This document shows, piece after piece, positions 17,560 to 26,896 of a stretch of DNA of 64,000 nucleotides. The position numbers and the translations under genes were made by a program. Below the pieces are notes generated by a model. It saw only the letters and a list, made by a program, of their open reading frames with translations, was not told the DNA's origin and ran no database searches. The first letter of the stretch is position 1. Every line of letters begins with the position of its first letter. Source of the DNA: Betaproteobacteria bacterium (lineage in GTDB: Bacteria; Pseudomonadota; Gammaproteobacteria; Burkholderiales; Casimicrobiaceae); contig JAOUIA010000010.1 in assembly GCA_029884335.1 (NCBI GenBank), positions 1 to 64,000 of the forward strand, given 5' to 3'.

Positions 17560-20500
17560 CTAGTCGTCCGCGGCGGCCGGTGCGCCGCCGTGCAGGGCCG
17601 CCGCGGCCGCCCGCTCCGCCATGGCCGCGCGGCGCGCGCGGCGGCGCTCCTCGCCGTTGGCGATGTAGCGGTAGAGCACGGGCACCACCACCAGCGTCAG
17701 CAGCGTCGACGTGATCACGCCGCCGATGATCGCGCGGCCCATGGGCGCCTGCGTCTCGCCGCCCTCGCCCAGGCCCAGCGCGAGCGGCAGCATGCCGGCG
17801 ATCATCGCCGCGGTGGTCATCATGATGGGCCGCAGCCTCACCTGGCCCGCCTGCGCGATCGCGTCGTCGACGGAGGCGCCGTCGCGGCGCGCGCGGTTGG
17901 CGAAGTCGACGAGCAGGATCGCGTTCTTCGTCACCAGCCCCATCAGCATGATCACGCCGATGATCGAGAAGATGTTGAGCGTGGTGCCGGTGAACAGCAG
18001 CGCGAGGAAGACGCCGATCAGCGAGAACGGCAGGCTCGCCATGATCGCCACCGGCTGCAGGAAGCTCGCGAACTGCGAGGCGAGGATCAGGTAGATGAAG
18101 ACGACCGCCAGCGCGAGCGCCGCCAGCGCCGCCTTGAACGACTCCTCCATGTCCTTCTGCTGGCCGCCGACGTCGAAGCGGTAGCCCGGCGGCAGCTCCG
18201 GCTTCATCTCCTCGATGACCTTGTTGACGTCCTTGCCGACGTCGCCCGAGGGCCGTCCGACCGCGTTCGCGTAGAGCGCGACGCGCCGCTGCAGCTCCTG
18301 CCGCTTGATGATCTGCGGGCTGGTCGACTCGACGATCGTCGCCACCTGCCGCAGCGGCACCATGCGCGGCTCGCCGTCGGGGCCGCGCTTGCCCGTCGTC
18401 AGGTAGAGGTTGCCGATGTCGGAGGCGAGCCGCCGGCGGTCCTTCGGCAGCTGCACGTTGACCTCGTAGTTGTTGCCGTCCGGCGCGAGCCAGTAGCTCA
18501 CCGTGTCGCCGGCGAGCAGCGGCCGCAGCGTCGCGCCGACCTGCTGCACGGTGATGCCGAGGTCGGCGGCGGCCGCGGCGTCGAGGCGCACCGACAGCGC
18601 CGGGTTCGACTCCTTGTCGGAGTTCTCGAGGTCGGCGATGCCGGGCACCTTCGCCACGCGCGCCTGGAAGTCGCGCATCAGCGTCGAAAGCGTCGCCGGA
18701 TCCGGCCCGAGCAGGTTCACGAAGATCGGCCGGCCGAAGCCCAGCGTCAGCTCGATGCCGGCGATCGGCCGCAGCGCCTCGCGGATGTCGCGCTCGAGCA
18801 TCTTCTGCGTGCGCTTGCGCTCCGTCCGGTCGGCGAGCTTCAGGTTGACGCGCGCATAGTTGCGCCCCTCGTCGGTGCCCACCGTGGTCATGGCGAGGCG
18901 CACCTCGGGAAAGGCCTTGAGCGCCTCCTCGACCTGGCGCACCTTGCCGTCGGTGTAGTCGAGGCTCGAGCCCACCGGCGTGCGCAGGCGGATCGAGACG
19001 AAGCCCTGGTCGGACTCCGGGACGAACTCCGTGCCCACCAGCGGCGGCACGGCGAAGCTCGCGACGAACGTGACCAGCGCGATCGCGATCACCGACTTGC
19101 GGTGGTGGAGCGCCCACTCGAGCGCCGCCCCGTAGGCGCGGTGCAGGGCCTCCACGCCCGACTCGATCCACGCCATCAGCCGCCCCAGCCACGGCGCGCG
19201 GCGGAATCGCCCCTCGGCCGGGTCGTCCCACACCGACGAGAGCATCGGGTCGAGCGTGAAGCTCACGAACAGGCTGACCATCACGGCGACGGTGACCGTG
19301 ATGCCGAACTGGAAGAAGAACTTGCCGATGATGCCCTGCATGAACGCGATCGGCACGAACACCGCGACGATCGCGAACGTGGTCGCCATCACCGCGAGCC
19401 CGATCTCGTCGGTGGCCTCCTGCGCCGCCTGCCGGTGGCTCTTGCCCAGCGCGAGGTGGCGCACGATGTTCTCGCGCACCACGATCGCGTCGTCGATGAG
19501 GAGGCCAATGCACAGCGACAGCGCCATCAGCGTGAGGAAGTTGAGCGTGAAGCCGAACGCGTTGAGCGCGATGAACGTCGCCACCACGGACAGCGGCAGC
19601 GTAAGGCCGGTGATCACCGTGCTGCGCCAGCTGTGCAGGAACAGGAACACGATGAGCACGGTCAGCGCGGCGCCCTCGACGATCGTGCGCTTGACGCGGT
19701 TGACGCTGCGCTCGACCTGCTGGGCCGACGAGTTGACCACGGTCACCGTCACGTCGGAAGGCAGGCGCCCCTTCAGGTCGTCGACCGCCTGCTGGATGTT
19801 GCGGCCGGTCTCGACGATGTTCGCGTCCTGCGCCTTGTGCAGGTCGATGGTGATCGCCGGCCGCCCGTTGATGCGCGCGTAGGAGGTCTCCTCCTTCTCG
19901 CCGTCGATCACGTCGGCGACCTGCGCCAGGTGCACCGGGCCGCCGCCCTGCTGCGCGACGACCACGCGCGCGAACTGCGCCGGGTCCTTGACCTTCCCCT
20001 CGACGCGCACCACCGCATCGCTCTCGCCGCGCGTGATGCGCCCCGCCGGCACGTCCTGGTTCGCGGCGCGGATCGCGGCGATCACCTGGTCGATGCCGAT
20101 GCCCAGCGCCGTCATCGCGTCGGGCTTGACGCGCACGAGCACCTGCCGCGTGACACGCCCGTTGACGTCCAGGCGCGCCACGCCGGGAAGGTTCTCCAGC
20201 GCCTTGACGATCGTCTGGTCGGTGAGCGAGGTCAGCTCGCGCAGCTCGGTCGTCGGCGACATGACGGCGAGCGACACCACCGGCTGCTGGTTCTCGTGGT
20301 CGGCGCGCACGACCAGCGGGTCGCGCACGTCGCGCGGGAAGCCGGGCCGCACCTGCGAGATCTTGTCGCGCACGTCCTGGATCGCGCGCGCGACGTCGGT
20401 GTCGAGGCGGAACTCGGCGAACACCTGCGAGGCGCCCTCGAGCGAGTTGCTGCGGATCAGGCGCACGCCCGAGACCTGGTTCAGCGCGTACTCGATCGGC

Positions 20501-20694
20501 TTGGTGACGTCGTTCTCGACCGCCTCGGGCGCCGCCCCGGGGTAGCTCGTGAGCACCAGCACGAACGGCAGCGTGACGTCCGGCATCTGCTCGACGCGCA
20601 GGCGCTCGTAGCTGAACAGGCCGAGCACCGTCAGCGCCACCATCACCATCGTGGCGAAGACGGGGTTGCGGATGGAGACGCGCGTCATCCACAT
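17560..20694 (-). CDS. RND efflux permease (AcrB/HAE1-like)
   Basis: 'MTRVSIRNPVFATMVMVALTVLGLFSYERLRVEQMPDVTLPFVLV...ALSLCIGLLIDDAIVVRENIVRHL...MQGIIGKFFFQFGITV...MSLPFSLIGVFLAL'-type; 1044 aa. Confidence 0.96.
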   Translation of the reverse strand: MWMTRVSIRNPVFATMVMVALTVLGLFSYERLRVEQMPDVTLPFVLVLTSYPGAAPEAVENDVTKPIEYALNQVSGVRLIRSNSLEGASQVFAEFRLDTDVARAIQDVRDKISQVRPGFPRDVRDPLVVRADHENQQPVVSLAVMSPTTELRELTSLTDQTIVKALENLPGVARLDVNGRVTRQVLVRVKPDAMTALGIGIDQVIAAIRAANQDVPAGRITRGESDAVVRVEGKVKDPAQFARVVVAQQGGGPVHLAQVADVIDGEKEETSYARINGRPAITIDLHKAQDANIVETGRNIQQAVDDLKGRLPSDVTVTVVNSSAQQVERSVNRVKRTIVEGAALTVLIVFLFLHSWRSTVITGLTLPLSVVATFIALNAFGFTLNFLTLMALSLCIGLLIDDAIVVRENIVRHLALGKSHRQAAQEATDEIGLAVMATTFAIVAVFVPIAFMQGIIGKFFFQFGITVTVAVMVSLFVSFTLDPMLSSVWDDPAEGRFRRAPWLGRLMAWIESGVEALHRAYGAALEWALHHRKSVIAIALVTFVASFAVPPLVGTEFVPESDQGFVSIRLRTPVGSSLDYTDGKVRQVEEALKAFPEVRLAMTTVGTDEGRNYARVNLKLADRTERKRTQKMLERDIREALRPIAGIELTLGFGRPIFVNLLGPDPATLSTLMRDFQARVAKVPGIADLENSDKESNPALSVRLDAAAAADLGITVQQVGATLRPLLAGDTVSYWLAPDGNNYEVNVQLPKDRRRLASDIGNLYLTTGKRGPDGEPRMVPLRQVATIVESTSPQIIKRQELQRRVALYANAVGRPSGDVGKDVNKVIEEMKPELPPGYRFDVGGQQKDMEESFKAALAALALAVVFIYLILASQFASFLQPVAIMASLPFSLIGVFLALLFTGTTLNIFSIIGVIMLMGLVTKNAILLVDFANRARRDGASVDDAIAQAGQVRLRPIMMTTAAMIAGMLPLALGLGEGGETQAPMGRAIIGGVITSTLLTLVVVPVLYRYIANGEERRRARRAAMAERAAAAALHGGAPAAADD

Positions 20695-20725
20695 GGCAGT
20701 GCCCTCCCGCGCAGCGCGGGGGCGT

Positions 20726-21901
20726 TCAGCCCGGCGCGCGGGGCGCGGCGCCCGCGTTGGTCGAGGCCGCGCCGGCGCGCACGACCACCGTCGCGCCCTC
20801 CTTCAGGTTGTCGAAGCGCGCGGCGAGCACGGGGCTGCCCGCAGGGAGCGCCGTGCGGATCTCGACGATGCCCGCCTCGTCGTCGCGCCGGCCGGTGACC
20901 ACCACGCGGCGCGTGAGCTTGCCCGCGTCGATCGTCCAGACGAACGACTGCCCGGCCTCGCTGCGGACCGCGGCGAGCGGGAGCGTGGCCACCGGCGCGC
21001 TTGCGGCGAGCGCGATGCGCCCGGTCGCGAACATGCCGCTGCGCAGCGCGGCGTCGGGGTTGCGCAGCGCTACGTAGACGAGGAACGCGCGCGTGCCCGG
21101 TTCGGTCGACGGGCTGATGCGCCCGATCGTGCCGCGGAAGCGGCGGTCGCCGAAACCGTCGACGGCGAGCTCGACGGGCATGCCGATCGCGAGTTCGGGC
21201 ACGTCGGTCGCCGGCACGAGCGCCGCGAGCTCGAGGTCGACGAGGTCGACGATCGTGACCAGCGGCGACTCGACGGCCACCTTCTCGCCGGCCTGCACGT
21301 GGCGCTTGGCCACGGTTCCCGTCAGGGGGGCCGTCACCGTGGCGTCCTTGAGCGCGTTCTGCGCGAGGCGCACCTGCGCCTCGGCCGACTTGACGCTGCC
21401 CACCGCCACGTCGTGGCTCGACTGCGCGCCGTCGTAGGCGTTCTGCGAGATGAACTTCTCCGACAGCAGCCGGTTGTTCATCGCCCGCGTCTTCTCGGCG
21501 AGCGCCAGCTGCGCGCGCGCGCTCTCCAGCGCGCCCTGCCGCTCGGCGAGCCGCGCCTCCAGGTCGGCGGTGTCGATGCGCGCGATCATCTGCCCCTCGC
21601 GAACCGCCTCGCCCTCGCGGACGGCGAGCTGGCGGACCTCGCCGCCGACCTTCGCCTTGACCGTGGCCTGGCGCACAGCCTGGATCGCCCCGGACACGGG
21701 CAGCCAGCGGGCCAGCGGGCGCGCCTCGACGCTCGCCAGGTCGCCCGGGGCGAACTGGAGGGTGACTTCCGCCTTCGCCTTGCTGCGTTCGGCTTCGGCC
21801 TTCTTGTTCGCCTGGATGGCCACCGCCCCGCCGATCGCGGCCAGCAGCGCGGCGACCGCCAGCGAGGCCACTACCCCACGGCGCGAAACTCGCAATCCCA
21901 T
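20726..21901 (-). CDS. RND efflux periplasmic adaptor subunit
   Basis: 'MGLRVSRRGVVASLAVAALLAAIGGAVAIQANKK...WLPVSGAIQAVRQATVKAKVGGEVRQLAVREGEAVREGQMIARIDTADLEARLAERQ'. Confidence 0.93.
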   Translation of the reverse strand: MGLRVSRRGVVASLAVAALLAAIGGAVAIQANKKAEAERSKAKAEVTLQFAPGDLASVEARPLARWLPVSGAIQAVRQATVKAKVGGEVRQLAVREGEAVREGQMIARIDTADLEARLAERQGALESARAQLALAEKTRAMNNRLLSEKFISQNAYDGAQSSHDVAVGSVKSAEAQVRLAQNALKDATVTAPLTGTVAKRHVQAGEKVAVESPLVTIVDLVDLELAALVPATDVPELAIGMPVELAVDGFGDRRFRGTIGRISPSTEPGTRAFLVYVALRNPDAALRSGMFATGRIALAASAPVATLPLAAVRSEAGQSFVWTIDAGKLTRRVVVTGRRDDEAGIVEIRTALPAGSPVLAARFDNLKEGATVVVRAGAASTNAGAAPRAPG

Positions 21902-22180
21902 GCCCTCTCCCCAGGAGCCCGCGCCCGGCCTCCCCGGGTCGGGGGGGCGGCGCGCGGGGCGCTGTAGTACCGGGCGGACGGCTTCTGGCCCGTGCCCGGC
22001 TGTCCTTACGCCCATTGGATGCGCGCGCAGGCGCACCCGGATTCGGCGGCGGCCCGAAGATTATTAGTTCCACCCCCCTCCCCCGGCAAGGCGGCCGCGA
22101 CGAGGCGCGGCCGGCGGCGACAGGCGCCCGGGATCGCGGCGCCGGCCGCGGACGTTCCCCGGCGCAGCCCCGCGTCCGCG

Positions 22181-22210
22181 TTGACAGCGAGAATGAGGCG
22201 GACCGATAAT
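22181..22210 (+). promoter_or_regulatory. sigma70-type promoter for livK
   Basis: TTGACA (22181-22186), 18-bp spacer, GATAAT (22205-22210); livK start at 22283. Confidence 0.7.
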
Positions 22211-22282
22211 TTAACGTTTCCTTTCCTTCCCGGATCCCCCCTCCCCCCGGAGCCGGGATCCCCCATCCTTCCAGTCGGAGGC

Positions 22283-23605
22283 ATGTCCGAAATGACGCTG
22301 AACAAGAAGTTCGCTGCGACGATCGTCGCGGTCGCCGTGGTCGCCCTGTACGGTTGCGGCAAGGAAGAGCCCAAGAAGGCCGAGGCGCCCAAGGCGCCGG
22401 CCGCGCCGCCGGTCGAGCAGCCGACCGTCGTCAAGATCGGCCACGCCGGCCCGCTGACGGGCGGCATCGCGCACCTCGGCAAGGACAACGAGAACGGCGC
22501 GCGGCTCGCGGTCGAGCAGGCCAACGCCAAGGGCATCAGCATCGGCGGCAAGAAGATCCGCTTCGAGCTGCAGGGCGAGGACGACCAGGCCGACCCGAAG
22601 CTCGGCCCGACGATCGCCCAGAAGTTCGCCGACGCGAAGGTCGCCGGCGTCGTGGGCCACCTCAATTCGGGCGTGACGATTCCCGCCTCGGCCGTCTACA
22701 ACCAGGCGGGCATCCCGATGATCTCGGGCTCGGCGACGAACCCCAAGCTCACCGAGCAGGGCTTCAAGAACATCTTCCGCCTCGTTGCCCGCGACGACCA
22801 GCAGGGTCCGGCGGTCGCCCAGTTCCTCAACTCGATGAAAGTCAAGAAGGTCGCGGTCGTCGACGACGCCACGGCGTACGGCGAGGGACTGGCCAACGAG
22901 GTCGAGAAGACGCTGAAGGCCGCGGGCGTGCAGGTCGTGGCGCGCGAGAAGACCAACGACAAGGCCACCGACTTCAAGGCGATCCTGACCAAGATGAAGG
23001 GCCGCGCGCCCGACGCGATCTTCTACGGCGGCATGGACGCGACCGGCGGCCCGATGCTCAAGCAGGCGCGCGAGCTCGGCATCAAGGCCGTGTTCAGCTT
23101 CGGCGACGGCGCGTGCACGGACACGATGAAGCAGCTCGCCGGCGATGCCGTGGCCGAAGGCCTGGTCTGCTCGCAAGCCGGCCTGCCGGTGGCCGCCGCG
23201 TCCAAGGCGTTCCTCGACGCGCACAAGGCGAAGTTCAACACCGACCCGATCATCTACGCGCCGTTCACCTACGACGCGGCCAACGTGCTGATCGCGGCGA
23301 TGCAGAAGGCCGATTCGGCCGACCCGGCGAAGTACCTGCCCGAGCTGCAGAAGATCTCCTACACCGGCGCGACCGGCCCGATCGCCTTCGACGAGAAGGG
23401 CGACCGCAAGAACGCCGAGGTGACGATCTTCACGATGAAGGGCGGCAAGCTCGAGCCCGTGGCAATCGTGCAGGGCGGCAAGAGCATCAGCTTCGCGGAC
23501 TTCATGAAGGCGGCCGCGCCCGCCCCGGCTGCGGCGCCCGCCGCTGCGGCTCCGGCAGCGCCTGCCGCGGCGCCCGCCCCGGCGGCGCCGGCGCCCAAGA
23601 AGTAA
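22283..23605 (+). CDS. livK: branched-chain amino acid ABC transporter substrate-binding protein
   Basis: Lipoprotein-like 'ALYGCGKEE', 'VVKIGHAGPLTGGIAHLGKDNENGARLAVEQANAKGI...IPASAVYNQAGIPMISGSATNP'; Ala/Pro-rich C-terminal tail. Confidence 0.93.
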   Translation: MSEMTLNKKFAATIVAVAVVALYGCGKEEPKKAEAPKAPAAPPVEQPTVVKIGHAGPLTGGIAHLGKDNENGARLAVEQANAKGISIGGKKIRFELQGEDDQADPKLGPTIAQKFADAKVAGVVGHLNSGVTIPASAVYNQAGIPMISGSATNPKLTEQGFKNIFRLVARDDQQGPAVAQFLNSMKVKKVAVVDDATAYGEGLANEVEKTLKAAGVQVVAREKTNDKATDFKAILTKMKGRAPDAIFYGGMDATGGPMLKQARELGIKAVFSFGDGACTDTMKQLAGDAVAEGLVCSQAGLPVAAASKAFLDAHKAKFNTDPIIYAPFTYDAANVLIAAMQKADSADPAKYLPELQKISYTGATGPIAFDEKGDRKNAEVTIFTMKGGKLEPVAIVQGGKSISFADFMKAAAPAPAAAPAAAAPAAPAAAPAPAAPAPKK

Positions 23606-23627
23606 TCGGCTTGCACCACGCAGCAGA

Positions 23628-23654
23628 CGGCGCCCTCCGGGGCGCCGTTTTTTT
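23628..23654 (+). terminator. Rho-independent terminator after livK
   Basis: CGGCGCCC-TCCG-GGGCGCCG followed by TTTTTTT. Confidence 0.88.
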
Positions 23655-23721
23655 GCCTTGCCGCGGGGCGGGGAATGCCGCCACAATCGGCCGCGGTCCC
23701 GGCCCGGGCCCCCTTGGGTTG

Positions 23722-23753
23722 CTGATCCCTGATCCCTGACACCTGATCCCTGC
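23722..23753. repeat. heptanucleotide array (TGATCCC)n before livH
   Basis: TGATCCC TGATCCC TGACACC TGATCCC TGC directly abutting ATG at 23754. Confidence 0.75.
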
Positions 23754-24758
23754 ATGGACATCTTCATCCAGCAGTTGATCAACGGCGTGACGCTAGGCAG
23801 CGTCTACGCGATCGTCGCGCTCGGCTACACGATGGTCTACGGGATCATCCAGCTCATCAACTTCGCCCACGGCGAAGTGGTGATGATCGGCGCCATGGTC
23901 GCCTACAGCGTCATCGTGGCGCTGGCCGGCGCCGGCGCGCCTCTGCCGCCGCTCGCCATCGTGCTCGCCGGCGCGCTGGTCGCCATTCCGGTGTGCATGG
24001 CGGTCGGCTTCACGCTCGAGCGCGTCGCCTACCGGCCGCTGCGCAGGGCGCCCAGGCTCGCCCCGCTGATCACCGCGATCGGGCTGTCGATCATCCTGCA
24101 GCACCTGGCGATGATCGTCTGGAGCCGCAACCCGCTGCCCTACCCGCAGATCGTGAAGTCGGTGAGCTACCACCTCACCGGCAACCCCAACGGCGCGACG
24201 ATCACGAACGTGCAGATCGCGATCCTCGCCGTCTCGGTGGCGATGATGGCCGGGCTGATGGCGCTGGTGTACAAGACGCGGCTCGGCATAGCGATGCGCG
24301 CCACCGCGCAGAACCAGGCCGTCGCCGGGCTGATGGGCATCGACGTCAACAAGGTGATCGCGTTGACCTTCGTCATCGCCGGCGGGCTGGGGTCGGTGGC
24401 CGGCGTGATGGTCGGCACGTACTACGGCATCGCGCACTACCAGATGGGCTTCCTGCTCGGCCTCAAGGCGTTCTCGGCCGCCGTGCTGGGAGGCATCGGC
24501 AACCTCGCCGGCGCGATGCTGGGCGGGATGCTGCTCGGCATCATCGAGGCCCTGGGCGCCGGCTACGTCGGCGACCTCACGAACCTCTGCCACTTCGCCG
24601 ACTGGTCGGAGGCGCTCGCGCAGCGCTGCGCGGTCGACCCGAACGTCGTGCTGTTCGGCAGCAACTACCAGGACGTCTTCGCCTTCATCGTGCTGATCCT
24701 GGTGCTCGTGTTCCGCCCGTCGGGACTGCTCGGCGAGCGCGTCGCCGACCGGGCGTAG
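23754..24758 (+). CDS. livH: branched-chain amino acid ABC transporter permease LivH
   Basis: 'MDIFIQQLINGVTLGSVYAIVALGYTMVYGIIQLINFAHGEVVMIGAM'. Confidence 0.96.
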   Translation: MDIFIQQLINGVTLGSVYAIVALGYTMVYGIIQLINFAHGEVVMIGAMVAYSVIVALAGAGAPLPPLAIVLAGALVAIPVCMAVGFTLERVAYRPLRRAPRLAPLITAIGLSIILQHLAMIVWSRNPLPYPQIVKSVSYHLTGNPNGATITNVQIAILAVSVAMMAGLMALVYKTRLGIAMRATAQNQAVAGLMGIDVNKVIALTFVIAGGLGSVAGVMVGTYYGIAHYQMGFLLGLKAFSAAVLGGIGNLAGAMLGGMLLGIIEALGAGYVGDLTNLCHFADWSEALAQRCAVDPNVVLFGSNYQDVFAFIVLILVLVFRPSGLLGERVADRA

Positions 24759-24764
24759 GACGGC

Positions 24765-25838
24765 ATGCGCGCGATCCTCGACACGAAGGGCAACCCGAAG
24801 CTCGCCTGGGCGGGCCTGGCGCTCGTCGGCATCGCGCTGCTCGTCCTGCCGTTCGCGCTCGCGGCGATGGGCACGGCGTGGGTGCGCATCACGAACCTCG
24901 CGATCCTGTTCGTGTTCCTGGCGCTGGGGCTCAACATCGTCGTCGGCTTCGCCGGCCTGCTCGACCTCGGGTACATCGCGTTCTACGCGGTGGGCGCCTA
25001 CGTCTACGCGCTGCTCGCCTCGCCGCACTTCAACATTCACCTGCCGTTCTGGGTGATCCTGCCGATCGGCGCCGCGGTGGCGTGCATGTTCGGCGTGCTA
25101 CTGGGCGCGCCGACGCTCAAGCTGCGCGGCGACTACCTCGCGATCGTCACGCTGGGCTTCGGCGAGATCATCCGCATCTTCCTCAACAACCTCTCGCAGC
25201 CCGTCAACATCACCAACGGGCCGCAGGGTGTGACGCTGATCGACCCGTTCCGCATCGGCCCTTTCAGCTTCCGCGACACCGAGGCCTTCCTCGGCCTCGC
25301 ATTCAGCGGGCCGATCAAGTACTACTACTTCCTGCTCGTCGTGCTGCTGGCGATCATCGTGATCAACCTGCGGCTGCAGGACTCGCGCATCGGCCGCGCT
25401 TGGGAGGCGATCCGCGAGGACGAGGTCGCGGCGCGCGCGATGGGCATCAACACGCGCAACATGAAGCTGCTCGCGTTCGCGATGGGCGCGTCGTTCGGCG
25501 GCATCGCCGGCGGCATGTTCTCGGCCATCCAGGGCTTCATCAGCCCGGAGAGCTTCATCCTGCTCGAGTCGATCATGGTGCTCGCGATGGTCGTGCTGGG
25601 CGGCATGGGCAACGTGTGGGGCGTGATCGTCGGCGCGCTGCTGCTGTCGTTCGCCCCCGAGGTGCTGCGCTACACGGTCGAGCCGGTCCAGCAGGCGCTG
25701 TTCGGCCGCATGCTGGTCGAGCCCGAGGTGATCCGCATGCTGCTGTTCGGCTTCGCGCTGGTGCTGATGATGCTGTTCCGGCCCGCGGGCCTCCTGCCGT
25801 CGGCCACGCGCAAGCGCGAGCTCGAGGTGCGACGGTGA
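24765..25838 (+). CDS. livM: branched-chain amino acid ABC transporter permease LivM
   Basis: 'ALGLNIVVGFAGLLDLGYIAFYAVGAYVYALLASPHF...TLGFGEIIRIFLNN...GGMGNVWGVIVGA'. Confidence 0.96.
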   Translation: MRAILDTKGNPKLAWAGLALVGIALLVLPFALAAMGTAWVRITNLAILFVFLALGLNIVVGFAGLLDLGYIAFYAVGAYVYALLASPHFNIHLPFWVILPIGAAVACMFGVLLGAPTLKLRGDYLAIVTLGFGEIIRIFLNNLSQPVNITNGPQGVTLIDPFRIGPFSFRDTEAFLGLAFSGPIKYYYFLLVVLLAIIVINLRLQDSRIGRAWEAIREDEVAARAMGINTRNMKLLAFAMGASFGGIAGGMFSAIQGFISPESFILLESIMVLAMVVLGGMGNVWGVIVGALLLSFAPEVLRYTVEPVQQALFGRMLVEPEVIRMLLFGFALVLMMLFRPAGLLPSATRKRELEVRR

Positions 25839-25842
25839 GCTA

Positions 25843-25881
25843 CCCGGCGAGGGGCCCCGCGCAGCGGGGATCGACGGCAAG
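25843..25881. repeat. dispersed GC hairpin repeat, copy 2
   Basis: cccggcgaggggccccgcgcagcggggatcgacggcaagg; between livM and livG. Confidence 0.75.
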
Positions 25882-25974
25882 GCGAATCCGTCGCGCGGCC
25901 GACGCGCAGACCTGTCGCCGAGTCACGCGCGGTCCAACGAGGCCGCCGCCGGCCGGGGCCGGGGCGAACGGGCG

Positions 25975-26796
25975 ATGAGCGCGCCGGGCACCGCGCCGCA
26001 GGCCGACGCCGGAGTGCTGCTCGCCGGCCGCGGCATCAACAAGCGCTTCGGCGGCGTGCAGGCGCTCTCCGACGTGAGCTTCGCCATCCGGAAGGGCGAG
26101 ATCTACGGCCTGATCGGGCCCAACGGCGCCGGCAAGACGAGCCTGTTCAACGTGCTCACTGGCATCTACACGCCGGACTCGGGCAACTTCGTGTTCGACG
26201 GCGCGCCGCTCGACGGGCTCAAGCCCAACGAGGTGGCGAAGCGCGGCATCGCGCGGACGTTCCAGAACATCCGGCTGTTCGCCAACCTCTCGGCGCTCGA
26301 GAACGTGATGATCGGCCGCCACGTGCGCACGCGCGCGGGCGTGTTCGGCGCGATGCTGCGCAACCCGGCCACGCTGGACGAGGAGCGCGCCATCGAGCGC
26401 CGCGCGTTCGAGTTGCTGGAGTACGTCGGCGTGGGCCGGCGCGCGAACGACCTCGCGCGCCACCTGCCCTACGGCGACCAGCGCCGCCTCGAGATCGCGC
26501 GCGCGCTCGCCACCGACCCGAAGCTGCTCGCGCTCGACGAGCCGGCGGCGGGCATGAACGCGACCGAGACCGAATCGCTCAAGGGCCTGCTCGAGCGCAT
26601 CCGCGGCGACGGCACGACGATCCTGCTGATCGAGCACGACATGAAGCTCGTGATGAGCGTGTGCGATCGCGTGCTGGTGCTCGACTACGGCAAGAAGATC
26701 GCCGAGGGGACCGCCGGGGCGGTGCAGGAGGACCCGGCGGTCATCTCCGCCTACCTCGGCGGCGACGTCGCGCTGAACCTGAAGGGGGCCGCGTGA
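25975..26796 (+). CDS. livG: branched-chain amino acid ABC transporter ATPase LivG
   Basis: 'INKRFGGVQALSDVSFAIRKGEIYGLIGPNGAGKTSLFNVLTGIYTPDSG...LPYGDQRRLEIARALATDPKLLALDEPAAGMN'. Confidence 0.96.
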   Translation: MSAPGTAPQADAGVLLAGRGINKRFGGVQALSDVSFAIRKGEIYGLIGPNGAGKTSLFNVLTGIYTPDSGNFVFDGAPLDGLKPNEVAKRGIARTFQNIRLFANLSALENVMIGRHVRTRAGVFGAMLRNPATLDEERAIERRAFELLEYVGVGRRANDLARHLPYGDQRRLEIARALATDPKLLALDEPAAGMNATETESLKGLLERIRGDGTTILLIEHDMKLVMSVCDRVLVLDYGKKIAEGTAGAVQEDPAVISAYLGGDVALNLKGAA

Positions 26797-26800
26797 GTCA

Positions 26801-26843
26801 CCCGGCGAGGGGCCCCGGGCGAAGCACGGGGATCGACGGCAAG
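26801..26843. repeat. dispersed GC hairpin repeat, copy 3
   Basis: cccggcgaggggccccgggcgaagcacggggatcgacggcaag; between livG and livF. Confidence 0.75.
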
Positions 26844-26896
26844 ACGCCGACGCGCGAGTGCTACGCACTGCGCCGCGCGTCCAAGGAGGCGTCCGC

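Noticed and set aside
17440-20898. 1152-aa plus-strand ORF opposite the RND pump
   Set aside because: Arg/His/Asp-rich antisense translation of a clear AcrB-like gene; artefact of high GC
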